NCBI GenBank assembly: GCA_900548795.1
Contig: URLT01000091.1
Coordinates: 1-6,764 of the forward strand
DNA from: an uncultured Eubacteriales bacterium
GTDB taxonomy: Bacteria; Bacillota; Clostridia; Oscillospirales; Oscillospiraceae
Reading direction: 5' to 3'
Length of the DNA: 6,764 nucleotides
Shown here in pieces: positions 1 through 4,569 of this stretch. The position numbers and the translations under genes are program-made. The notes under the pieces are model-generated. The model was not told the DNA's origin. It was given only the letters and a program-made list of their open reading frames with translations, and made no database searches. Positions within the stretch are counted from its first letter, which is position 1. Each line of letters begins with the position of its first letter.

Positions 1-1226
1 GAGCCGTGGCCGATCTCGCGGCGGCTGGTGGAGCGCGCCGCTCTGGCCTCGCCGGTGGAGAAGGAGGGGAAGTTATAGTGGTGGATATAGCGCTTGGTCT
101 CCTCCTGATAGATCGTGTCGAGCTTCTGCGCAGCGGAGAGGGTGTTCAGCGTGCAGATGGAGAGCACCTGCGTCTGACCTCTTGCGAACAGACCGGAGCC
201 GTGGACGCGGGGCAGGACGCCGACCTCGGCGTCGAGCGGACGGATCTCGTCCATGCCGCGGCCGTCGACGCGCTTGCCGGCCAGCAGCCACTTCTTGACG
301 ACCTTTTTCTGCATCTTATAGAGGCAGACGTCGATGTTGACGTCGAAATCCTCGTATTTGTCGGCGAACTTCTCGGCAAAATCGCGGCGGGCGGCGGTCA
401 GACGCTCCTCGCGGACGTTCTTGTCCGGCGTGTCGAGCGCGTGCTCGATCTGATCCATGCCGTAGGCGCAGAGGTCGTCGAGCAGGTCGTGGTTGACGGC
501 GGCCTTCTCGAAGGTGAACTTCGGCTTGCCGATCGTCGCAACGATCTCGTTGATGAACTTGACGATCTCCATGTTCGTCTCGTGGGCGATGCGGATGGCC
601 TCATAGACGACGCTCTCGGGGGCTTCTTTGGCCTCCGTCTCGATCATGACGACCTTCTCGAAGGTCGAGGAGATGCACACGAAGCAGTCCGACGCATTGC
701 GCTGCTCGGTGGACGGGTTGATGATATATTCGCCGTCGAGGTGGCAGACGTTGGTCGTGGCGACCGGGCCGTTCCAGGGAACGTCGGAGCAGGCGATGGA
801 GATCGACGCGCCCAGCGAGGCGACGATCTCAACGGGGTTGTCGTAGTCGTTGGAAAGGACGGTGCAGGTCACGACGACGTCGTTGCGCAACTCGTCGTCG
901 AAGAGCGGGCGCATCGGGCGGTCGATGATGCGGCTGTTGAGGATGCCGCGCTCGGAGGGCTTGCCCTCGCGGCGGTTGAAGCTGCCGGGGATGCGGCCGA
1001 CGGAGTACATCCGCTCCTCAAACTCGATGGTCAGGGGGAAGTAGTCGATGCCGGGCTTGGGGTCGGGTGAGCAGGTGACGGTGACGAGGACGGTGGTGTC
1101 GCCGTAGCGGCAGATGCACTCGGCGTCGGCAAGCTCTGCGACCTTGCCGGTCTCGACCGTGAAGGGGCGGCCGCCGATGGTCGTCTCGAACACGTGGTGG
1201 TTCGGATACTGTTTTCTGGTAATCAT
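1..1226 (-). CDS. pnp: Polyribonucleotide nucleotidyltransferase (PNPase), N-terminal 408 codons, 3' end outside window
   Basis: PNPase is a phosphorolytic 3'-5' exoribonuclease that degrades mRNA in the cytoplasm, usually as a homotrimer. The translation begins MITRKQYPNHHVFETTIGGR. The first RNase PH-like core covers roughly residues 10-150, with the family hallmarks GRIPGSFNRREGKPSE (about 78-92) and RIIDRPMRPLF (99-109). The all-helical linker lies at about 240-325. The second RNase PH-like core starts near VDGRGMDEIRPL (320-331) and includes YNFPSFSTGE (384-393) and RREIGHG (402-408) at the window edge. The catalytic half of the second core and the KH and S1 RNA-binding domains would lie outside the window. 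The start ATG at 1226-1224 is set by AGGAGG five bases upstream. It follows rpsO on the same strand, the order found in many bacteria. The reading frame is intact throughout. Identification is very secure. Confidence 0.97.
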   Translation of the reverse strand, partial: MITRKQYPNHHVFETTIGGRPFTVETGKVAELADAECICRYGDTTVLVTVTCSPDPKPGIDYFPLTIEFEERMYSVGRIPGSFNRREGKPSERGILNSRIIDRPMRPLFDDELRNDVVVTCTVLSNDYDNPVEIVASLGASISIACSDVPWNGPVATTNVCHLDGEYIINPSTEQRNASDCFVCISSTFEKVVMIETEAKEAPESVVYEAIRIAHETNMEIVKFINEIVATIGKPKFTFEKAAVNHDLLDDLCAYGMDQIEHALDTPDKNVREERLTAARRDFAEKFADKYEDFDVNIDVCLYKMQKKVVKKWLLAGKRVDGRGMDEIRPLDAEVGVLPRVHGSGLFARGQTQVLSICTLNTLSAAQKLDTIYQEETKRYIHHYNFPSFSTGEARAARSTSRREIGHG

Positions 1227-1230
1227 AATG

Positions 1231-1237
1231 ACCTCCT
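1231..1237 (-). promoter_or_regulatory. pnp Shine-Dalgarno
   Basis: AGGAGGT reads on the minus strand five to six bases before the ATG at 1226. It is a full-consensus site and fixes the pnp start. It stands 13 nt downstream of the leader hairpin at 1251-1323, so it is outside the predicted stem. Confidence 0.85.
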
Positions 1238-1250
1238 GTATGAATGTTTC

Positions 1251-1323
1251 GCGGGAGGTTTAGCACTTGAAGCTGACCTCGGCTCAGGCAAGGACACCTT
1301 CAACTGCTAAACGGCGCTCCCGC
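1251..1323 (-). promoter_or_regulatory. Long stem-loop in the pnp 5' leader
   Basis: On the minus-strand RNA four paired blocks stack into one long hairpin. They are GCGGGAG with CTCCCGC (1323-1317 with 1257-1251), GTTTAGCA with TGCTAAAC (1312-1305 with 1265-1258), TTGAAG with CTTCAA, and CCTTG with CGAGG around a 7-nt loop. The imperfections are a 4-nt bulge (CGCC), one G-G mismatch and a 4x4 internal loop. There is no U-tract after it, so it does not look like a terminator. In E. coli the pnp leader carries an RNase III-cleaved stem through which PNPase limits its own expression. A similar role here is inference from position and shape. Confidence 0.65.
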
Positions 1324-1351
1324 GCGCGGGGACGGGGAAACGGGGATACGG

Positions 1352-1388
1352 AAAAAAACGGGCGACCGCTGCGGGTCACCCGTTTTTC
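1352..1388 (-). terminator. Rho-independent terminator between rpsO and pnp
   Basis: Minus-strand reading gives a 10-bp stem, ACGGGTGACC with GGTCGCCCGT (one T-G pair), around a 6-nt loop and followed by seven T (1358-1352). It lies about 100 bases after the rpsO stop and about 125 bases before pnp. It should end much of the rpsO transcript, with pnp served by read-through or by a promoter I could not identify. A shorter T run on the plus side makes it potentially bidirectional. Confidence 0.82.
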
Positions 1389-1438
1389 GGAAAGCGATGA
1401 TCCGGTCAGCAAAGCAGGCGGCAGGTATGCGGCATTTT

Positions 1439-1458
1439 GTCCGCCGGGTGCTGCGGAC
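1439..1458 (-). other. Short hairpin after rpsO
   Basis: A 6-bp stem (GTCCGC with GCGGAC, 8-nt loop) lies 26 bases after the rpsO stop. No T-tract follows, so it is not an intrinsic terminator by itself. It could protect the rpsO 3' end or be incidental. Confidence 0.3.
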
Positions 1459-1484
1459 GACCGGCTCGGCGCTCGCCTTACAGA

Positions 1485-1751
1485 TTACTTACGGATGCCC
1501 AGCTTTGCAATGATGGAACGGTAACGGTTGATGTCCTTCTTTGCAAGATAGTCCAGCAGGCTGCGGCGCTTGCCGACCATCATCAGCAGACCGCGGCGGC
1601 TGTGGTTGTCGTGCTTGTGCTCGCGCAGATGCTCGGTCAGCTCGTTGATGCGGGCGGTGAGGATGGCGATCTGAACCTCGGGGGAGCCGGTGTCGCCCTC
1701 GTGGGTCGCATACTCGGCGATGATCGCGGTTTTCTTTTCCTTCTGAATCAT
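1485..1751 (-). CDS. rpsO: 30S ribosomal protein S15
   Basis: S15 is a primary-binding protein of the small ribosomal subunit that recognises a three-way junction in the central domain of 16S rRNA. The 88-residue product (MIQKEKKTAIIAEYATHEGD...) matches the family in length and shows the conserved TGSPEVQIAILT (21-32), an INELTEHL-type helix, HKHDNHSRRGLL (44-55) and the C-terminal RYRSIIAKLGIRK. The start at 1751 is preceded by AAAGGTGG nine bases upstream. A second ORF in another frame (1489-1764) is a shadow. It is followed by pnp. Its leader contains a promoter and a possible S15-binding fold. Identification is essentially certain. Confidence 0.98.
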   Translation of the reverse strand: MIQKEKKTAIIAEYATHEGDTGSPEVQIAILTARINELTEHLREHKHDNHSRRGLLMMVGKRRSLLDYLAKKDINRYRSIIAKLGIRK

Positions 1752-1760
1752 GGGAAGTTT

Positions 1761-1768
1761 CCACCTTT
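1761..1768 (-). promoter_or_regulatory. rpsO Shine-Dalgarno, with complementary leader segment
   Basis: AAAGGTGG precedes the ATG by nine bases. The leader contains CCACC twice in overlap (1797-1801 and 1800-1804), which can pair with GGTGG of this site. The upstream fold could therefore control access to the ribosome binding site. Confidence 0.6.
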
Positions 1769-1802
1769 CAAAAATATTCTCCGGGGGCTAAGTTTGGGTG
1801 GT

Positions 1803-1849
1803 GGCGTGCTTTTTGCAAAGCGTTCTCCCGAAACTGAGCCTCGGACGCC
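1803..1849 (-). promoter_or_regulatory. Candidate three-way junction in the rpsO leader (possible S15 autoregulatory site)
   Basis: On the minus-strand RNA a closing helix GGCGT/ACGCC (1849-1845 with 1807-1803) encloses two hairpins. The first is CCGAG/TTCGG with a 7-nt loop (1844-1840 with 1832-1828). The second is GCTTT/AAAGC capped by a GCAA tetraloop (1821-1808). The helices abut with no unpaired bases, except a 6-nt linker (GAGAAC) between the two hairpins. S15 binds a three-way junction in 16S rRNA, and several S15 leader RNAs are known to mimic it. Applying that here is inference from geometry and position. Confidence 0.5.
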
Positions 1850-1866
1850 GCTGACAGGCCGTCAGC
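1850..1866 (-). promoter_or_regulatory. Hairpin at the 5' end of the rpsO transcript
   Basis: GCTGAC and GTCAGC form a perfect 6-bp stem with a 5-nt loop. It begins at about the predicted transcription start and abuts the closing helix of the junction next to it. It may stabilise the 5' end or belong to the same regulatory fold. Confidence 0.5.
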
Positions 1867-1872
1867 CATAAT

Positions 1873-1901
1873 ATGATACCACGGGCGCCTCAAAAAGTAA
1901 A
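1873..1901 (-). promoter_or_regulatory. rpsO promoter
   Basis: Minus-strand -35 TTTACT (1901-1896), a 17-bp spacer, and -10 TATCAT (1878-1873). A start near 1866 gives a leader of about 115 nt. The -35 matches the sigma-A consensus at four of six positions and the -10 at five of six. TATTAT, shifted three bases downstream, is an alternative -10. Confidence 0.65.
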
Positions 1902-1914
1902 GCCTTTTTTCGGC

Positions 1915-1946
1915 AAAACGGCGGATTTCGGCCGGTTTTTTTCGCC
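1915..1946. terminator. Weak terminator-like structure after the large lipoprotein gene
   Basis: A short CGGC/GCCG stem with an 8-nt loop has TTTT on its minus side (1918-1915) and a seven-T run on its plus side (1936-1942). An outer GGCG/CGCC pairing is also possible. It sits between the stop at 1955 and the rpsO promoter, where a terminator is expected. The stem is too short for confidence. Confidence 0.3.
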
Positions 1947-1954
1947 CTGCGCGC

Positions 1955-3226
1955 TCAGTCCTCGTAGAGTCTGCAGATCACGGCGCTCTTGAGCCGGCTA
2001 CCGAGGCTGTCGGTCACGCTCGCAGAGGTGTCGATGGCAGCCTTCTGCGCCTCATAGCCGTCCTGCACCGGGCAGAGATAGAGCATCAGACCGTCGAAAT
2101 CGCGCGGCACCTCAACGTAGATGTCCACGATGCAGCGCGCGCTGCGGTCGCCCCGGGTGCGGGTGTTCCAGTCCGTGTCGGACTCGGCGTAGATCGTCGT
2201 GGTCGAGCCGTTCCACGCGAGCTGCCATGTATTCTCGGCGTAGCCCTTGCGGTTCGGCTCGCCGATGATGTAGTGCTGGCCGGTATAGGCGTTGAACAGG
2301 CCGTAGGAGAAGCCGCGCTCCGGGTCGTCGTCGACCGTCTTGACGCCGCCCTCGAGCAGATAGTCCACCGTCAGGCGCACCTTCAGCTTCAGCAGTCCGC
2401 TCCTGTGGCGCGTGCGCTTTTCCTCAATCTCCACGCGCACCGGCATCCGGTGGTAGCCGTCGGCCTCGGAATAGACGAAGCCGCCGTCCTTCAGCATCAC
2501 CGGGTCGTCGTCGAGCGTGTAGTTCGCCTCGATGCCGTTGAGGTCGATATAGCTCTGAGGATTTTCGTCGGAGGCGTGCATCGTGTTCACGCCGTTGTCC
2601 GTGAGCCTGCCCTCGGTGTCGAAATAGACCATGGTGTAAAGGTCCTTTTCCTCCTCGTCGTCCTCGTCCTCCGGCGGCGTGATCTCATAGAGATAGGCCA
2701 CGCCGTCCTGATATTCGAAGCGCCCCGTGGCCTCGACCTTTCCGCTCGAGAGCACGGCCTTCCACTGCTTCGACTCCTCGAGCATCAGAAATTTCGTCGA
2801 ATCGTCATATTCCCAGTTGCCGTAAAAATCCTTCTCGCTGTACTCCGGCACATACTCCGGCGCGGCCGACGCGGTCAGGCTGCCGCCGTCGCTGTCGGTC
2901 ATGCTCGTCTCGCCCGTGAGCCGGTAGCTGCGCACGAAGCTGCCCTCGTTATAAAGGCTCAGCCCGTCCAGCTCGGAAAACGTGCTCGTGCCCGAGGCCG
3001 TCACCGTGCCGCTGCCGTCAGCCTCCTCCCACGTTCCGTCGGAATAGACCGTCAGATACAGGTCATAGTCGCTGTATTTCCAGCTCCCGACGTAGTCCTC
3101 CTGCACAAAATCCGGCCGCTCGCCGAGGCCGTCTCCGGTGGTCTGCGTCTGCTCCTGCCCGCCGCACGCGGCCAGCAGCAGACAGAGCGCCGCCAGCAGC
3201 AGCGCCGCCATCCGTTTGATCTGCAT
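1955..3226 (-). CDS. Large secreted lipoprotein with duplicated beta-type domain, function unknown
   Basis: The 423-residue product starts with a lipoprotein signal: charged MQIKR, a hydrophobic stretch (6-18), and lipobox L18-A19-A20-C21. It should be lipid-anchored outside the membrane. Two similar units follow, each opening with an aromatic-rich G-[SN]-W motif: DYVGSWKYSDYDLYL (44-58) and DFYGNWEYDDSTKFL (133-147). Both read like alternating beta strands. An acidic run (PPEDEDDEEEKD, 184-195) then leads to a C-terminal region with WQLAWNGSTTTIYAESD (334-350) and CIVDIYVEVPRDFDG (365-379). I do not recognise a catalytic motif. The longest frame starts at 3466, but that extension crosses the promoter. 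The ATG at 3226 has AAGGAG at good spacing (8 nt from AGGAG), while the in-frame ATG at 3232 lies only 2 nt from it. The gene has its own promoter and is divergent from the membrane-protein gene. Confidence 0.88.
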   Translation of the reverse strand: MQIKRMAALLLAALCLLLAACGGQEQTQTTGDGLGERPDFVQEDYVGSWKYSDYDLYLTVYSDGTWEEADGSGTVTASGTSTFSELDGLSLYNEGSFVRSYRLTGETSMTDSDGGSLTASAAPEYVPEYSEKDFYGNWEYDDSTKFLMLEESKQWKAVLSSGKVEATGRFEYQDGVAYLYEITPPEDEDDEEEKDLYTMVYFDTEGRLTDNGVNTMHASDENPQSYIDLNGIEANYTLDDDPVMLKDGGFVYSEADGYHRMPVRVEIEEKRTRHRSGLLKLKVRLTVDYLLEGGVKTVDDDPERGFSYGLFNAYTGQHYIIGEPNRKGYAENTWQLAWNGSTTTIYAESDTDWNTRTRGDRSARCIVDIYVEVPRDFDGLMLYLCPVQDGYEAQKAAIDTSASVTDSLGSRLKSAVICRLYED

Positions 3227-3245
3227 CGTCATATCTCCTTGCTTC

Positions 3246-3260
3246 ATCGGTTTGACCGAT
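3246..3260 (-). promoter_or_regulatory. Perfect hairpin upstream of the lipoprotein Shine-Dalgarno
   Basis: ATCGGT and ACCGAT form a perfect 6-bp stem with a 3-nt loop in the leader, five bases before the AAGGAG site. It could tune translation or be a small operator. Confidence 0.35.
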
Positions 3261-3356
3261 CTGTTTTTTTCGTCTCCGGCGCCGAAGCTGCGCTCCGGCC
3301 GTCGAAGGCTCGGCCGCGCGCGGCGCGCCGGGCGCACCCTTGCGTGCACCGAGGAT

Positions 3357-3385
3357 ATTATACTATATTCGTGTTTTTTCGTCAA
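3357..3385 (-). promoter_or_regulatory. Promoter of the large lipoprotein gene
   Basis: Minus-strand TTGACG (3385-3380), 17-bp spacer, TATAAT (3362-3357), almost the full sigma-A consensus. A start near 3350 gives a GC-rich leader of about 125 nt. This also shows that the upstream in-frame extension to 3466 is not the real start. Confidence 0.85.
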
Positions 3386-3398
3386 GCCCGCCGCGGGC
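3386..3398. promoter_or_regulatory. Inverted repeat between two divergent -35 elements
   Basis: GCCCG-CCG-CGGGC lies exactly between the -35 of the lipoprotein promoter (3380-3385) and the -35 of the membrane-protein promoter (3401-3406). The position would suit a shared operator, but the arms are only 5 bp and pure GC, so chance is possible. Confidence 0.35.
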
Positions 3399-3400
3399 GC

Positions 3401-3429
3401 TTGCAATGAGCGTCCGCTTATGCTATAAT
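3401..3429 (+). promoter_or_regulatory. Promoter of the small membrane-protein gene
   Basis: TTGCAA (3401-3406), 17-bp spacer, TATAAT (3424-3429), with TG one base before the -10 (extended -10 form). A start near 3436 gives a leader of about 36 nt before the ATG at 3472. It is back to back with the lipoprotein promoter. Confidence 0.78.
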
Positions 3430-3471
3430 AAATGTAAATTTCGCGCATTTTTTTGAGGAGAAGCAAGAGCC

Positions 3472-3945
3472 ATGAGCGAATTGATGAAAATCCTGACGAC
3501 CTTCGCCATGTCCATGGTGCCGGTGGTGGAGCTTCGCGGCGGCATTCCCTACGGCCTGAGTCAGGGGCTGGAATGGCCGCTGGCCTATCTGATCGCCGTC
3601 GTCGGCAACCTCCTGCCGATCCCCTTCATCCTGCTGTTCATCCGCCGCATCCTGCAATGGATGAAGCGCTATCCCCGCCTCGCCCGCGCCGCCCAGCGCA
3701 TCGAGGCGCGCGCCGCCAAGCGCAGCGACCGCGTGCGCAAGAGCCAGATCATCGGCCTGTGTATGTTCGTGGCCATTCCCCTGCCCGGGACGGGCGCATG
3801 GACGGGCGCGCTGATCGCGGCGCTGATGGATATGCGCCTGAAAAAGGCGCTGCCGTCCATTGCCGTGGGCGTGCTGATCGCCGGGGCGATCGTCACGGCC
3901 GTGATCAAGCTCGGCATCCACGCGCTGAGCTTTCTCGTGGGCTAG
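3472..3945 (+). CDS. Small multi-drug export family (COG2426-type) membrane protein
   Basis: This 157-residue integral membrane protein starts MSELMKILTTFAMSMVPVVE. It carries motifs I associate with the 'putative small multi-drug export' family: an N-terminal hydrophobic segment ending in E20-LRGGIP (20-26), a segment with VVGNLLPIPFILLF (43-56), a basic cytoplasmic loop rich in Arg and Lys (58-90), the segment with AIPLPGTGAWTGALIAALM (101-119), and a last segment (128-155). The P-x-PGTGAWTG motif resembles the re-entrant signature of DedA-like and small export proteins. The family name comes from old annotation and the transported substrate is not established. GAGGAG stands 11 nt before the start. 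No clear intrinsic terminator follows, and the last 20 bases plus the stop are partly duplicated downstream. Confidence 0.87.
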   Translation: MSELMKILTTFAMSMVPVVELRGGIPYGLSQGLEWPLAYLIAVVGNLLPIPFILLFIRRILQWMKRYPRLARAAQRIEARAAKRSDRVRKSQIIGLCMFVAIPLPGTGAWTGALIAALMDMRLKKALPSIAVGVLIAGAIVTAVIKLGIHALSFLVG

Positions 3946-3958
3946 CGCCCGCAGCTCC
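3926..3958 (+). repeat. 33-bp direct repeat, copy 1 (3' end of the membrane-protein gene)
   Basis: This unit begins TGAGCTTTCTCGTGGGCTAG and ends in GCAGCTCC. It covers the last codons, the stop and the 13 bases after it. It matches the copy at 3991-4023 at 30 of 33 positions. Confidence 0.85.
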
Positions 3959-3990
3959 AACTGCGAAGATTGCGCAGCCAAGAGCGCCCA

Positions 3991-4023
3991 TGAGCTTTCT
4001 CATGAGCCAGCGCCCGCAGCTCC
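3991..4023 (+). repeat. 33-bp direct repeat, copy 2 (intergenic)
   Basis: The second copy differs from 3926-3958 at three positions, one of which changes the TAG stop to CAG. The offset is 65 bp. It contains half of a perfect CATGAG-CTTT-CTCATG hairpin (3989-4004) that the first copy lacks. It is probably a short segmental duplication. Confidence 0.8.
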
Positions 4024-4202
4024 GCCGTGTCGTTCTTCTTAACGCATCACACCGCCGGTTTTCCCAAGAAAACCCGCCAAATTTGTCATTGCGAGGAGCG
4101 AAGCGACGCGGCGATCTTTAAGTCGGCATCACGGAATGCCCTGCCGTCCGGCGCAGTCGGGAAAATAATAATTACCAAAATATTCCGGAATTCCCGATTA
4201 TG

Positions 4203-4229
4203 CCATAATATGCTATAATATACCATTAG
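4203..4229 (+). promoter_or_regulatory. Promoter-like sequence inside the repeat element
   Basis: An AT-rich block contains TATAAT (4214-4219) preceded by ATGC, similar to the extended -10 of the promoter at 3424-3429. The -35 match is poor (TTCCCG at 17 bp). No gene follows on the plus strand for more than 2 kb, so any transcript would be non-coding. Confidence 0.3.
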
Positions 4230-4243
4230 TAATGTCTGAGAAA

Positions 4244-4271
4244 CGAGGCGTTCCCGAGTGGGAGCGCCTCG
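4244..4271. repeat. Strong hairpin inside the repeat element
   Basis: CGAGGCG-TTCCC and GGGAG-CGCCTCG give a 12-bp stem with one T-G pair around a 4-nt loop (GAGT). A second 6-bp hairpin (CACGGT/ACCGTG, 4281-4300) follows. Internal secondary structure is usual for MITE- and REP-type repeats. Confidence 0.65.
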
Positions 4272-4479
4272 TCCCTTTGTCACGGTGGCTAAAAACCGTG
4301 TGCCGTTTTCAGCGTGTTGCCGTGCTTCGCTGCGGGATGCCATACCTTTGGCTGAAAGATTGCCACGTCGGGCTGCGCCCTCCTCGCAATGACACAAATT
4401 TGAAACGTTTTATTTGGAAAACGGACGTTTTCTGTCATAAGATGCGGCAGTAAGAATGCATCAAGGGATAGCAATCCAT

Positions 4480-4526
4480 AAAAAGAGAGCATATCCAGCC
4501 CGGTTTTTCGGTCTGAACATGCTCTC
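4480..4526 (-). terminator. Rho-independent terminator of the ArcA-GGGtGRT chimera
   Basis: Minus-strand GAGAGCAT and ATGCTCTC make an 8-bp outer stem. TTCAG/CTGGA and CCG/CGG pair inside, and TTTTT (4484-4480) follows. It begins 43 bases after the stop at 4570. Confidence 0.88.
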
Positions 4527-4569
4527 CATATTGCTTTTTAATCAGAATCGCTCTGCGTGTTCAAGCGGA

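Larger units (their letters stand above)
4079..4402. mobile_element. MITE-like, non-coding repeat element with terminal inverted repeats
   Basis: The ends are imperfect inverted repeats. The left end reads AAATTTGTCATTGCGAGGAG and continues to GATCTTT (4079-4119). The right end, reverse-complemented, reads AAATTTGTGTCATTGCGAGG and continues to AATCTTT (4401-4355). AAATTTG also occurs as a direct 7-bp repeat at both ends (4079-4085, 4396-4402) and may be the target duplication. The roughly 323-bp interior has a strong hairpin and a promoter-like segment but no transposase. Translations of these ends produce the well-known spurious peptide CHCEERSDAAI, a hallmark of this kind of dispersed repeat, so ORFs here should not be called genes. 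The family is not identified. Confidence 0.7.

Noticed and set aside
6..1070. Plus-strand open frame of 354 codons
   Set aside because: It is antisense to pnp, whose reading on the minus strand is a clear PNPase. The peptide is low-complexity, rich in Val, Asp, Ala and Leu, as expected for a shadow in GC-rich DNA.
3246..3260. ATCGGT-ACCGAT hairpin as another copy of the O1/O2 operator
   Set aside because: It shares the half-site letters but the arms are in the opposite orientation, and it lies far from the HTH regulator. A common regulator is not supported.
2273..3409. Plus-strand open frame of 378 codons
   Set aside because: It is antisense to the lipoprotein gene, runs through that gene's promoter, and gives an Arg/Ala/Val-rich peptide without motifs. 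The minus frame has a signal peptide, Shine-Dalgarno and promoter.
3227..3466. N-terminal extension of the large lipoprotein to 3466
   Set aside because: It would place the promoter (3357-3385) and leader inside the gene and bury the signal peptide behind 80 residues. The ATG at 3226 has the right signals.
3418..3981. Minus-strand open frame of 187 codons
   Set aside because: It is antisense to the small export-family gene, which has recognisable membrane motifs, and is a His/Gln/Arg-rich shadow.
4027..4397. Frames containing CHCEERSDAAI-like and CHCEEGAARRGN-like peptides (plus and minus strands)
   Set aside because: These peptides are translations of the ends of the repeat element and are a known source of spurious protein annotations.
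3946..4569. tRNA, rRNA or CRISPR array in the gene-poor stretch
   Set aside because: No cloverleaf, no rRNA-like sequence and no regularly spaced direct repeats. The repeats present are a two-copy duplication and a pair of terminal inverted repeats.
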